Below, one piece after another: positions 1-11,420 of a stretch of 64,000 nt of DNA. A program made the translations under genes and the position numbers. The DNA comes from Lytechinus pictus (Eukaryota; Echinodermata; Echinoidea; Temnopleuroida; Toxopneustidae). Position 1 is the first letter of the stretch; each line of letters begins with the position of its first letter. Under the pieces are notes generated by a model, which had not been told where the DNA came from, searched no databases, and saw only the letters and a program-made list of their open reading frames with translations. Location: assembly GCF_037042905.1 (NCBI RefSeq), contig NC_087250.1, positions 1,527,501-1,591,500 on the forward strand. Reading direction: 5' to 3'.

Positions 1-18
1 CTTAACAGCAGTCTCTGC

Positions 19-99
19 ATTTTACGGGGATGGTTCGTCGTGTTCGCCCCCTGTCCGTGAGCTACAGAAGGCGAACACGACGAACCATCCCCGTAAAAT
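19..99. repeat. Perfect 30-bp inverted repeat (hairpin)
   Basis: Two arms at 19-48 and 70-99 are exact reverse complements, separated by a 21-base loop. The arm begins ATTTTACGGGGATGG and ends GTTCGCC. No coding frame uses it. A perfect arm of this length suggests a very young miniature element or foldback, or the end of a larger element cut by the window edge. Confidence 0.85.
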
Positions 100-1000
100 T
101 ATCTTTTACAGTTAAGATGAGAGCAAATCATATAGAGTTTTAATACATTTTAATGAAAACAATATTACGCTCGGTGTTGGAGCTCAGTTCAGCAGCCCTT
201 TCACGCTCTCAACATCGAACACAGACCGTACTTGAAATCACCCAATGACTTGCTTCCTGGCATTCCAGCCTTATTTATTATATTATACGCTACCTTGAAT
301 TGACCTGGTCGGTAGTGCCTGGCCTAGCCTGGACAGAGTGTTTTCCAACTGCAGTCAAACCTGTAGGTGCTACGTGAGGCATGCTTACACTTAACGCTGA
401 AATATCATTTAAGAGTTATGGCATGAACGAGACTAGGCCATGGCCATGCATATTGAGATCTCAGTTGACTTCTATCTTAATAAAAAAGAGGCGCTCTTAC
501 GTTACAGTAGACATTAGCTACGTTACTCTGAGTGAGGCCAAGTTACACGACCTCCTTTTTAGATTTTGTCAATACTGAGAGACTGCAATTACACAAATGA
601 GTTTTTGTGATGATAGCTGACGTTGCAATTGGCATTGCATACCGAGTCACCAAACAATTGTAGACAGAAACAGAGATTTCAATTCGCAAGAAAATGTAAT
701 ACATCTTAATTCTTATTACATATGCCTATGTTTGGTATTAGTCTTGTTTGAGAAAAAGAGGATGTCAAAAATGTTTAAATGCTACAAAGACAATAAATAT
801 CACACGTAATTCTTTTGATTCCTCTTAAAGTATGTGAATAGACTTGTAACAGAAAGAATGCAAAGAAATGAATAGTTGTAATGTTTTTTGACAGAATCAT
901 GAACAGGTGACAGATGATGATGGCAGAGTGTTGAAAACTGTTTGATGGAAATGGCGTATCGTTGGATTTGTTTAAAATTAGACCTACAAAGAAGCAACAT
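100..1000. other. No recognisable gene or repeat
   Basis: AT-rich sequence with only short open frames (up to 66 codons) that show no domain, splice context or composition bias. I see nothing supportable here. Confidence 0.5.
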
Positions 1001-1002
1001 TA

Positions 1003-1142
1003 CACCAACGTTGAACCGATATTAGACAAACATTGAATCAACGTTTACGCCAACGTTGGACTAACATTGGACTAACGTTGAATCAACTTTCCATCAACAT
1101 TGGACCAACATTAGACCAACGTTGGACCAACATTGGAACAAC
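1003..1142. repeat. CAACGTTG palindrome array, block 1
   Basis: A degenerate tandem run of CCAACGTTGGAC-like words, with variants such as CCAACATTGGAC and TCAACGTTTACG, at a spacing of roughly 10-13 bases. The word is its own reverse complement, so the array reads nearly the same on both strands. A second, longer block follows at 1590-2160. Confidence 0.8.
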
Positions 1143-1589
1143 GCTGCCATACCTGCCTCATCTGGACATAATGATTATGCACTCATGAATATTCATTACA
1201 TCAGTAAATGACCAAAATTTTAGGTAATATTGCTATAATAATTAAAGTATTCATGTTTATTCTAAATTTCCACCATGAAAAGTTTCAAAAAAGTATGTGG
1301 CTCCATTACCATATCATTTATAGTCGAAACATATTATTATAAGTGAAATTTTCAAGGTTAAATGTGGAAAATGATATTAACTGTATTCTGCCAAGTGTAT
1401 CAAAGTTGCTCTTTATATATGAGTCAATGACAGGACTCAGTGGATAGGTGTAGGATGATAGGAATAGGATGTAGGATTAGGATGTAGGATTTTAGGATAG
1501 GATAAGATATGATGATATTTAGGATTAGAGTGTAGAGTTGCAACGGTGGACTTCACCTTGAATCCCATTAATGTTTTGTTAATTATTGC

Positions 1590-2165
1590 CATATGTTGGA
1601 ATAACGTTGGAGCATTGTTGGAGCAACGTTGTGACAACGTTGTAACAATGTTGGAGCAATGTTGCCAGAAAACGTTGGAGCATCGTTGCTGGACAGCGTT
1701 GAACCAACGTTGTAAACATAGTTGGACTGACGATGTATGCGCGTGCACTTCCATCGCTGCTAAAACGTTGCCCATCAACGTTGCAGCAACGCTGTTATTG
1801 ATGACTCAGCCGACATGAGACCAACGTTGGAGAATTGATGGTGGACAACGTTGAACTGACGTTGGAAATGTTGTTGGTCTGACGATGTATGGACGTGCAC
1901 TTCTAAACGATGATGCAACGTTGCTTTCCAACGTTGTAGCAACGTTGTATTTGACTATTTAGCCAACATTGGATCAACGTTGCCAGACAACGTTGGAACA
2001 TTGTTGCTGGACAACGTTGAACTGACGTTGGAAATGTTGTTGGTCTGACGATGTATGCGCGTGCACTTCTATCGATGATGCAACGTTTGCCTGCCAACGT
2101 GGAGGCAACGTTGGGAAAAAAATTCCCAACGTTGATCGAACGTTGGTCCAACGCTGTATTGTTAC
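1590..2165. repeat. CAACGTTG palindrome array, block 2, with higher-order period
   Basis: Dense CAACGTTG and GTTGGA words. A distinct non-palindromic spacer, CTGACGATGTATG followed by CGTGCACTTC, recurs at 1727, 1879 and 2045, giving a higher-order unit of about 150-165 bp. Open frames of 90-113 codons on both strands are translations of this repeat and are not listed as genes. Confidence 0.8.
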
Positions 2166-2221
2166 CTGGGGAGATATTTTGAGATATGCAGACCATGCAT
2201 TAAAAAATACAGAGCACTTAA

Positions 2222-2650
2222 AAATCAATATGTAAATTACACAAAATAAATAAAAGCTCGATGTCCGAGCTGAATATGTTTTATTTATCTCCATTTCAGC
2301 TTGTAGTTGAGCAAGATATGTAGGACTATCTCACTGATAACAGGCAACGAGAGCGCGGAGCAAGAGCAAACATTTTATACACTGTAGCTGCATGATCACG
2401 ATTTTTTTATTTTGAAAGTTTTCCCCTCACTTTATTTTCATTCACTTGTCTAACTCCCTATTCTTATTTTCCCTTTTTTTAAAATTCCTTTCCCTTCCCT
2501 CCTTTCCTTTTTTTCTTTCTTTCCCCCTTTTTTCGCGTCGCCAATGGGGGAGGGGCGGCCCGTTTACCACCTGGATCTGCCTATGCTGGCCCCAGTGGAT
2601 TTTTATGACGATGTTTCTTTGACCGTACAATATAGTTAATTTTGATTCTT
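2222..2650 (+). repeat. Copy of the GCGAGCGC-type composite repeat
   Basis: AAAGCTCGATGTCCGAGCTG, then TTGAGCAAGATATGTA, then a CT-rich stretch ending in CCTGGATCTGCCTATG. The same order of blocks occurs at about 31640-31990, so this is a dispersed copy of the unit that dominates 29.4-32.5 kb. Confidence 0.65.
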
Positions 2651-2894
2651 GCCACTCCACAAACTGACTACAAAGCTCGATCACACGTGGGAGCTAGAGG
2701 TGACCCCCGCCCCCGCTCTCCCCATCCAGCAAACTCACATATAGCGATCATTCAATGTCCTGTAATAGTCACACCCCGGAGTCACAAAAGCCCTCAAAAG
2801 GCGGGGAAATCGAAATAAATGAATGAACAAATTTGACATCCATATTAATCCAAACTCTATATACAGGTTCCCCGACAGGTTCGGCGAAGTGCTT

Positions 2895-3024
2895 ATTACG
2901 TACGTACGTAATAAATACTACGTACGTACGTAATAATTACTACGTACGTACGTAATAATTACTACGTACGTACGTAATAATACTACGTACGTACGTAATA
3001 ATATCACGTACGTATGTAATAATT
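2895..3024. repeat. Tandem TACGTACGTACGTA palindromes, 22-bp period
   Basis: Six units built on ACGTACGTACGTAATAAT. Successive CGTACG cores start at 2899, 2921, 2943, 2965, 2986 and about 3007, so spacing is 21-22 bases. Each core is self-complementary. The array ends in a T-run. Confidence 0.9.
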
Positions 3025-3059
3025 TTTTTTTTTTCGTTGTCAAAAATGTCCGGTTTGGG

Positions 3060-5690
3060 GCTTCGTAGTTTAATCAATGCACTAGCTCATTTTCACTCGC
3101 TCTGCTTATCCCATTTTAGTAACTGTATGTTGTGCGTGAAATTGATTGCTTTCACATAATACATATAACATACACCTCAGTCACAATGTTAATATGAGTG
3201 TAGTTTTTTTTTCACAAGCGTTCACAAGTCTTCATATATTATTGAACAAATCAAACGAGATTTAATGTGTGTCTGCATTCAATCAATAAAGAAGTGATTT
3301 AACAACAGAGTCCAATGTACAACATCTACGATCAGGGCCTCGTAACACACATATTTACGATCAATTTCTCATTGTAAGTTTTGATTCTGGTTGGTTCATT
3401 GTGATTATTATGAACAATTATGAGCATTCAACCATGATCTTGTTCTGCCATGGCAATTTTACGATATGGTTAGTTTCGGTCATGTTCGCTCATTTGGTTT
3501 ACGTAGCAGACGATGCTAGCCTGTTAGTATATAGTATACTTACGCAGACCTTATTGCAAATCAAAATCAATTCCGGATTCGATATTTGCTTCCTCAAACT
3601 GTAGCTATATTATAAATATCAGTAGGCAAAGCTTTATAGTATACAATGTAAGAACGTTGTTACTTTCAACATCAAATGTGTTAATTAAGTTTGTTTGGGC
3701 TGTATTAATTCTTTCAAATAAAAAGGGTCTAGGAACGGAAACTATCATACATTAGTCACGTGACGTTGTACACAGAAATATGCCATGTTCTGCCTGCTCG
3801 ATCTCAAAGTTTGGGATAAAAATGAGATGTAACCATTATACCAGTCATAAAGTATTATACATCAAACTGTAGGTAATCTATTTAGCATTGAGATGACAAC
3901 TAATCTCGACCTTTCTGACCCTTAGGGATACTCCATTGGGAAAACAAAGGTGCCGGTGTCTCGAAAATATGGGTGAATTTAGACCGTTTGCCATAGCAAG
4001 AGTTGTGAACATGGACACTTTCAAATGAACAGCGAGACGTATATAGTGAATTAATTGTAATAATATTTACATCAAATTGATGGAATTGGATATAATTTTC
4101 ACACTATTATCAATCTGGTGTGAGATTATTAATAGTTAGAAAGATATATCCAGATTTCTGCAATATTACGTTCATGAAAACCACTCTTCCCTGTGTTGAA
4201 GCTGTGTGTGTGGACTTTCGGACACTCAAATGCACGCGACTAACCATTATACTTTTGTGAAACGGTGACTAAATTGGGTATTCCCAATACGTTTCTCGTG
4301 CTCAACAAGAACAACCGTTTGCTTCCAATTATTGTTCGAAATCAGCTTGCTGAAAATATAAACTGACAAAAGAGAAGAGACTGTGTTTTATGCAAAACAT
4401 TCCCATCAGCAATATATTTCACGCGAAAGAGTCAAAGTGCAATAGAAAATGAAAACAAAAAAATCGAAGGGAAAGGTCCCACTGACGTCATGTTGCTTCT
4501 ACACAAGACCAAAATTAACATGAAACATATAAAGTTAATAGGCGGAGATACATCAAGTATAAAAGAACTACTCATATGTTGTGGCTTCCATTACCAGCTA
4601 CTCAAAAACACAACTTTATAAGCTTGAGTAAATTTCCTTATTTAGGATTCATGATGAATATATACAACTCATTTTAATTAAAACTTATATCATATTAAGA
4701 GTTAAGAGTAATATTCAGATCATGCACATATCCTCATAAACGTATATTATTATTTTTCTTGAAACATTGGGCATGGCAGTCATGTCGAACATATCATGAA
4801 CTCATCATTATTATTTGGATATGAATTGAATTGAATTGAATTGAATTTATTGCAAACTTCACTGGCAATTGCCAATATTTTGTTCGAAACAAGAGGTACA
4901 AAATAATACAATACAAATATACAATGCAAGGAATATAATCAAATATACAAAAACAAAATAGTATTCCATAAAAAAAGGATATGTTATATCGTAAAAAAAT
5001 CGTTAAAAAAAGGATATGTTATAGTCAAAATTATATTGATAAGTCTCTTCAATTAAAGATAAATATAAAAAAGTAGTTAGTCTATATACCGATTTTACTA
5101 GAAATTAGCCCCCCTACAAAGATAATCAGTACATGTATTTTCAAAGATATACCATACGACAACGCACTGAAATTTTAGAAATCAGTATTTTTCCAAAACC
5201 AAAGGTATTCTTGTCATTTTCCACTGTTAATCTGCCCAACTCTTAGAATAACCAATGAGGTCTCTACATTATATTCTAAAGATGAAATAATTTCAAAATT
5301 ACAAAGGAATCTAACTTGTTTTTTTCTCCAATTATCATCATTATAAACACAATTATTCTGAATTCTCACAAATTGATAGATCACGAGGTTATTCATAATT
5401 TCATATCACTGAATGTATACGTACAAACTAACACCATTTTCGAACAATAATAAGCTTATTACACCATTTCGAAAACAAGTGCAATTTGATGATAAGTGCC
5501 TACTTGTCCTACACTATATAAAATGCAATCGATATCAATGTCCTTTATACAATTATCTTTTGTCTAAACTCGGTATCATAAAGTTATGTGCACTTTAATT
5601 TATTGACCCTTCTTACGAATAACAAATTAGTATACTAGTCACTGTATTCTGGACCGTCGTCTAAATCACTATCATTAAGTTATTATTTGG
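3060..5690. repeat. Segmental duplication copy C (diverged, no TRIM-like gene)
   Basis: Aligns by eye with the left parts of copies A (13.5-16.1 kb) and B (47.3-49.5 kb). For example CAGAGTCCAATGTACAACAT occurs at about 3307, 13846 and 47515, and a stretch containing AAATGCAATCGAT recurs near 5520, 15870 and 49325. Copy C is the most diverged and stops before the position where A and B carry a B-box/coiled-coil gene. No conserved coding frame is seen, so the shared sequence is probably intergenic or 3' flank. Confidence 0.75.
4828..5022 (-). mobile_element. LINE 3' end fragment with (GAATT)n tail
   Basis: Begins with four GAATT units followed by TTATTGCAAACTTCACTGGC and A-rich sequence. Read on the minus strand, this looks like the 3' end of a non-LTR retrotransposon ending in a microsatellite tail. 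Copy A has no counterpart here (its AAAATTATATTGATAA runs on directly), which supports an insertion. No coding sequence remains. Confidence 0.5.
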
Positions 5691-5790
5691 GACCTTTCGC
5701 AATCCTCACGGACGCTAATATTAGGGTCCCCTAACACAAAAGTTAACGCTTAATCATAGACTTGATTTTTAAAGATTGATTGTACATCAT

Positions 5791-6265
5791 CAGGGGCGGA
5801 TCCTGCTTTTTATAAAGGGGGGGGGGTTGGGGTGGTATGCGAGGGAGCGTAGCGAACCGAGTCCAAGCGAGTGGAGCGAGCGAGGGGGGAGGGTGTGGGA
5901 GGGGCGACACCCCCTCCCACAGTAGGGAAAATTTTTGAAAATCTGTGTGTGAAAATTGCGTTTTTTGCATCTAAAACACCACTCTTTTTGGAATAGAGGT
6001 CGTTGCCAAATTAACCCCCATGAAAATTTGTAAAATTAAGTTGCATTTTCCTGCAATGTAAAGGCCAGTTAACAACACAGATACAAAGAATTGGGGACCT
6101 TTGAATAAGCACTGTTAGCCTAATAATTTTATTATGAACAGCTTGTCACTGATACTCACTGGCAAATCTCAGTCAAATATGATGGACTGGCAGAAGAGAC
6201 GCCTTGGATGGGCAAGGGACTCTGTGACATTTGTTCGCGCACCCCCCCCCCCTCCCCCCAAAAGA

Positions 6266-6299
<34 letters not shown>

Positions 6300-6445
6300 G
6301 AAATAAATACATAGAAATAGAATAAAATAAAATTACAAGTTAAAAAAAAAGATAAGATTTAAAAGAATGGTCCCCGGATTTTTTTTTTTTTTTTTTTTTG
6401 GGGGGGGTTTGCAACCCCCCAACCCCCCCTCTAGATCCGCTTCTG
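5791..6445. mobile_element. CAGGGGCGGATC-type MITE with ATCAT target duplication
   Basis: The left end CAGGGGCGGATCCTG and the right end GATCCGCTTCTG are inverted. ATCAT lies immediately outside both ends (5786-5790 and 6446-6450), consistent with a 5-base target-site duplication. The interior has G- and C-runs, an AAT microsatellite and T-runs but no transposase. Related GCGGATCC ends occur near 29217, 29897 and 36850. Confidence 0.7.
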
Positions 6446-6767
6446 ATCATAGTCAAGATGTATCAAAATGGACCTTCTTGTCTTTCGCCTCATGAATTGC
6501 CACGATTCACACTTCATAACCTCTTTAGTTTGTTTATTCTTTGCCGTTATATTATATTCTTAATTTATTGTAATCTCTTTTCCCTCTTTTGCGGCATCTT
6601 CAATTGCGTATTTTGGTGGATCTACCTTTCCTTGATCCTTTTTCTATTCAGTGCTCTTACTATTTCAGTGTTAAATTGGTTTGTATAATAAAAAAAATAA
6701 TTCAATTGCTTTCATATAGTACACTCCGAGTCTGGTACTGATTTTTAATGCTACTAATTTCTTGCAG

Positions 6768-6920
6768 ATCATCGGAACTCACTAAGCTTCCTTCTATCAC
6801 AAAAAAAAAATTACATCACCCAAGACGTACTATGAGATAGCTAAAGAGCAGCAAAAGGTCAGAGAAATAGCGCCCTCTGCGTTAGATCTTATATATCGTC
6901 AGTTTGGTGCAGTCAAAAAG
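6768..6920 (+). CDS. Penultimate coding exon of an unrecognised gene (partial, probable frameshift)
   Basis: Bounded by an acceptor (TTTCTTGCAG) and a donor (AAG then GTAAGAACG). In the frame that joins the next exon it encodes KTYYEIAKEQQKVREIAPSA and then a stretch ending FGAVKK, charged and helix-like. Read back towards its 5' end, that frame hits a TAA. A neighbouring frame reads SSELTKLPSITKKK cleanly up to a run of ten A (6801-6810). One base missing from that run would reconcile the two, so this is either a homopolymer error in the assembly or a real lesion. Earlier exons were not found and may lie to the left of the window. I do not recognise the family. Confidence 0.55.
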
Positions 6921-7661
6921 GTAAGAACGATAATTCACCTCTTTCACACACATTTCGCAAACAGCACATACTACAATTTGTTTTCGCATAGAATTTCGTC
7001 GGTTTAATTGTTTTCACATTGTCAACATAATTTTGTGAGTTTAGATAATGATATAACTGTGAGCATGGGCAGCAATTGATGGAGGGCGGGGGGGGGGTGT
7101 TTCTCCTATTTGAAATGAGAAATTTACATATTATCCAATAAAGAGGGTCCCCTATCTCCAGGACCAAAATCGCTGCGCATGACTGTCGGTGACAGCTCAA
7201 TACTTTTATGATTTTAAAATAGATAAGAAATAAAGACGATGTCAATATTTCCTTCGCACGCGGGTATTTTTTCAAGTAGTAAAAGAGGACAAAAAATAGA
7301 AGAACTAAGGAGAATTTGAAAAAGAGATATCTAGATCTCTTTTAATTGATTTGACACAATGACGTCAAAATTAGGTCGAATTCCCCCCCTCCCCATACCA
7401 AGGTGGCACACCCCCGAACTTACATAACCCTGATAAACGGATAATTCATCGAAAAATAGTAAAACACTGATCTAGAAATGTTTACATGTTTCGCATACGC
7501 CAGATTGTTATAATTATACTTATTTGAGGAACTGAAAAAGGCAAAAAATGAATGGTCTAGTCACACATAGTTTCTGAATCTACGTGGAATGGCCGTAATA
7601 CCGTAATTAAAATAGACATAAATGGAATTTTTGACAATGTTCCTAAATTTGTAAAAGTATA

Positions 7662-7880
7662 CACTGTAAAAACTGTGGTGTTAAAACTGACACCAATTGA
7701 TGTTAATAGAGGACCACACCCTGAGGTGTTAAAATAACACCATAGAGATTGAACATGACACCAAAGAGTGTCAATGTAACAACCATGAGGTGTAAAACTA
7801 ACACCACCAATTTAACACCGGTGTAAAATAACTGGTGTGGTCCTCTATGTATACCGGTTAACACCACAGTTTTTGCTGTG
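7662..7880. mobile_element. MITE with TA target duplication (Tc1/mariner-like ends)
   Basis: The left end CACTGTAAAAACTGTGGTGT and the right end ACACCACAGTTTTTGCTGTG are inverted copies, with TA directly outside both (7660-7661 and 7881-7882). It is about 219 bp and rich in GGTGTTAA/TTAACACC, with no coding capacity. It sits in the intron between the exons at 6768 and 7991 and is absent from the duplicated intron at about 8800, so it inserted after that duplication. Confidence 0.8.
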
Positions 7881-7990
7881 TAAAATTTGAAATTTTATAT
7901 AGTGTATTTTAATTTTCATTCTGAACAACTTAGAAAAGTTGGTGATGATACCTAATATAATCGTAAACTTGTTTATGTTTTTTTTCACAG

Positions 7991-8092
7991 ATGAAGGCCG
8001 GACGTCAGTATAGTGAAGACGATTATAAGAAACTCAAAGACATGCTTAGATCTCAACAAAAACGATACATCAGATATCAGATAAACCTTTAA
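7991..8092 (+). CDS. Terminal coding exon of an unrecognised gene
   Basis: Preceded by a strong acceptor, a T-run ending TTTTTTTTCACAG. It begins in phase 0 with respect to the donor at 6920 and encodes MKAGRQYSEDDYKKLKDMLR then SQQKRYIRYQINL and TAA, a short lysine-rich helical tail. The phase match and the close, altered copy at 9635 support this being real exon sequence rather than chance. The product is unknown. With the upstream exon it gives an 84-residue C-terminal piece, including a frame problem in the A-run of the upstream exon. No transmembrane or catalytic signature is visible. Confidence 0.6.
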   Translation: MKAGRQYSEDDYKKLKDMLRSQQKRYIRYQINL

Positions 8093-8209
8093 ATAGAGTT
8101 TTATAGACCATGGCCCTGGGAAGCAAACTGAAAAAGCAAAAAAAAAAATGAGTTAGTCATACATACACATTCTGAATTTACATGACAATGGCCTTTTGAA
8201 TGTCATTTT

Positions 8210-8712
8210 AAAGGGATGCTCCGGGCTGAAAGTATTTATATCTAAATAAATGGAGTAAAAAAAAAAAATGATGACAATTTTATCAAATCGGATAACAAAT
8301 ATCAATGTTATTTAATTTTAAAGATTTGCGTTATTCCGGTGAAACAGTTCTTGGCATGTCTTTATGAATATGCATTAGGTGGGCAGTTGATGTCATATCC
8401 CCACTTTCATTTTTTCATGTTATTACATGAAATGATATTTTTTTAAAATTATTTCACAAATGTATAAATGATGTGTCTCCTTTATGATGAAATAGGTTGC
8501 AGCAATAAATAACTAGTGCAGTTAATCACTTGTCAATGTTATATTTTTTGGTAGAAAAATTTTACATTGAAATACAAAAGAACATGTGGGGATATGACAT
8601 CATCAGCCTACCTAATGACTATTCATCAATCAAATTTTCAGCATTTTCCTCTGTGAATTTTATACTAAGACTATATTGAGATATAAATATCTTCAGCCCT
8701 GAACATCTCTTT
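8210..8712. mobile_element. Long-terminal-inverted-repeat MITE (GATGCTCCGGGCTGAA family), complete copy 1
   Basis: The left arm AAAGGGATGCTCCGGGCTGA and the right end TCAGCCCTGAACATCTCTTT are inverted, and similarity continues inward (TATTTATATCT with its complement). It carries TGATGTCATATCCCCAC near the left and GTGGGGATATGACATCATCA near the right. No coding sequence. Two relatives lie in this window: 62637-63606 (complete, interrupted) and 41545-41870 (right half). It lies inside the duplicated intron between the exon at 7991 and its copy at 9635. Confidence 0.8.
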
Positions 8713-8865
8713 AATCACTGAACATGCTGATTATCCATTTGTTTAAATTCGTCTGAAATTTAATGAATATCGACATAAATGGACGTTTTTGACAATGGTC
8801 ATAATTTCTAAAACGTCGGTGATGATATATACATAATATAATCATAAACGTGTTTTATGTGTTAA

Positions 8866-9623
8866 CCCTAAAAAGACGGGGGGGGGTGCTGATTCAGCCC
8901 CTCGACATTTTTCGCGATAAATCCGCCGCTTGAAATTTTTTGACCACGTTGCTCTCTGACTTTTTACTTTCAAGTCTCGCGCAACTTTTGAGACCAAAAT
9001 TGTGACCCCCGTACGCGGTTCCGAAATTACGCAACATTTCGCAAGTGCATGCAGACCCAAAATTACTCAATAACGTGAATTTGTGTACAAATCCAATGCA
9101 AATAGTGTTTTTAGCCAAAATTCATACATGTATCATTATTTTTCCTTTTACTGCTTACAATCAATTAGTTTTATCTTTTTTATGGTCAAAATAAAGTCCC
9201 CGACAATTTCCATTGAAAAAACAATAAAAAACAAAAAGTGGAAAAACAAAGAAATACATAAGAAATTAAGAAAATAGAATACATAAGAAAATAAATGTGA
9301 TGTTGAATTTTTTTTAAATAAATTTGATCAGATGCCTATTTAGAGTATTTGAAACAAAAATTAGCATTTTAGGGGCATTATTTTATAAATTAGAGCAAAC
9401 TTATGATTTTACGCATAATTTGATTAGCATAATTAATGAGCAATGAGATTTTTTGAAGAATTTGATATTATAGTTTTGTAGATAATGCCATGGGTAACGC
9501 GTGTGTCAATTTTCGTCGCGATCGAGCGGTCGACGTCCGAGATCATAAGGGGGGGGGGGGGGCTGAATTAGCCCCCCCCCCCTCAGTCTTCTTAGGCGTC
9601 AAAATAGCCCAGTCTATTTAGGG
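8866..9623. mobile_element. piggyBac-like MITE flanked by TTAA
   Basis: The ends CCCTAAAAAGAC and GTCTATTTAGGG are inverted, and TTAA lies directly outside both (8862-8865 and 9624-9627). TTAA target sites and CCC..GGG ends are the hallmark of the piggyBac superfamily. Subterminal G-runs and C-runs around GCTGAATTAGC could form hairpins. There is no transposase frame. It sits immediately before the duplicated exon at 9635, where intron 1 has its pyrimidine tract. Confidence 0.75.
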
Positions 9624-9634
9624 TTAATTCTCAG

Positions 9635-9703
9635 TTGAAGGCCGGGTGTCAGTACAGTGAAGACTATTATAAGAAACTCAAGAGTATTCTTAGAGCTCAG
9701 TAA
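9635..9703 (+). pseudogene. Duplicated, broken copy of the terminal exon at 7991
   Basis: Begins after TTCTCAG and reads LKAGCQYSEDYYKKLKSIL then RAQ and TAA. This matches the exon at 7991 almost residue for residue, but the initiator-position Met is now Leu and a stop truncates the last 11 residues. Similarity to the older exon continues past the stop (AAGCGATATATTAGAT). The surrounding intron sequence is duplicated as well (GGTGATGATA then TAATATAATC before both exons). The polypyrimidine tract has been displaced by the piggyBac-like element, so splicing is doubtful. Confidence 0.7.
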
Positions 9704-9744
9704 AAGCGATATATTAGATATTAGATAAACATTTTAGATTTTCA

Positions 9745-11237
9745 AAGACCGCATTACATTGTGCGATTTGCTGTGATCCTATTTTATTTTTATAGATATA
9801 AATCACACGAATCTTACATGTACTGATGTAAGTATTATTTTGACTTATCAATTACACCTGATTCAGATTGCTCCTGTGACAATTTCTCTTGGCTTTATTT
9901 TGTCTTAGGGTTAGTGTTACAATGGGTTTTATGTTAGGTTTAGACTAAGGTTTATGATAGGGTACAGTGTTATATCCACGGTTTAAGTTGGCAATTCCAT
10001 TAGTGTGTATCATTCACAGCGGAGTAATTGCCGCTTGAGTAAATGTCATGGAGCCGGTCAAAATAACCAGTTGGTGAACATGTATCTGACCGATTAAATC
10101 GATCAGTATCGAGCAACTGACTACTGTTTCTTCAAAAAGATATTTCAATTCCAAATAACCAATCAATCTGCAAGACAAAATATTAACGCAACGAAAACTC
10201 AGAAGAGCATATCCAGTCACGACACTACATGTTTGTTTGTCAAATCATATCGTACTTCAAGTGTTATGAAGTCAAAATATGAAGAGTTTACATGCAAAAA
10301 TGGACTAAACCCACTTTGGGTCATTTTGCACACATCAAATCAATTGCAAACTTCCTTTCCAGCGGCCAATGAGGGAGATATATCCCAGAACTTCAAATTA
10401 GAACACCGCATCTAGATTTCCACTGTAGGTAATGTTCCTTCAAGAAGCTTTCTGGTACTTGGAAATCGATGTATCTTTGATGTATCTGATGCACATATCG
10501 TAAATGTTTATTTATAAATTCAATCCGCTGCACATGACACCTTGAGTTTCTTTTAAGTTGTCAATAAAATTGTCATAATTACAATCGAACATGTATTGTG
10601 TCGTCTTGATATTGTCTTTTTTACCCCCTTCTTGTCTGATAGTAATTACCGTTTCACAATAGGCGACATATAACTCAACCCGTACAAGCTTTATGATTTA
10701 TTTGTCACAACAACTTGCATATTCACACTGGTAGTATTGATAATTTTCGTAGGCACACCATTACATAAAGAAATATGAAAGTATGCACTTACGTACACTA
10801 TACCAAATTCCTTCCACCATAAATCATATACAGCAATTATTACAGTTATAAAATGGTTAAATAACATAGAAATTCGGGCATGATTCTTCAAAAAAATTCT
10901 TGATTTAACGGTTAAAACTATCGTCTTCAATCACCACTGTTATTACAAGGCAAACGATGCTGCCCTCTTTGAAAATAATCTAAACATTCTCTTAATTAGT
11001 TCTCACCCATGACGTTAGACACGTCACTATAATAACCAAACTTATTTTCAACCTATATATAGGCAATTAGTTTGATCAAATCAGTCAACTTAGATAAATT
11101 GAAGTTATTAATCTGGCATCCATTACAGGCGTGATTAGGAAGAACCCTCAATCATAAAAGAAGTTATATGCCAAATGATTATCGCCACACTGTGATGTAC
11201 AGGCAGAATTGGTACAATACTATCACATCTTAAGCTC
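9745..11237. other. No recognisable gene or repeat
   Basis: About 1.5 kb with short open frames only. None has a domain, a supporting splice context or a second copy in the window. Confidence 0.5.
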
Positions 11238-11240
11238 TAA

Positions 11241-11420
11241 TACCTCGGTCACATTTGCTCTACGGCGGCCGTACGGCGAGTCGAAAACAGCCGTTTTAAC
11301 ATTTGTTTTTGTACCAGCTACATCATGTAGGTGGCTTGAATTAAGTTAAATTAAACGACTGTTTTCAACTCGCCGTACGACCGCCGCCGCGGCCGCCGTA
11401 AATCAAATGTGACCGAGCTA
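11241..11420. mobile_element. PIF/Harbinger-like MITE, copy 1
   Basis: The ends TACCTCGGTCACATTTGC and, inverted, TAGCTCGGTCACATTTGA continue into a GC-rich GGCGGCCGTACGGCGAGT block, giving terminal inverted repeats of about 55 bp. The flanks are TAA (left) and TGA (right). Three-base TWA duplications are typical of PIF/Harbinger elements. A better preserved copy lies at 48127-48288. No coding capacity. Confidence 0.75.

Noticed and set aside
1437..2294. Overlapping frames of 90-113 codons on both strands
   Set aside because: They come from the self-complementary CAACGTTG array.
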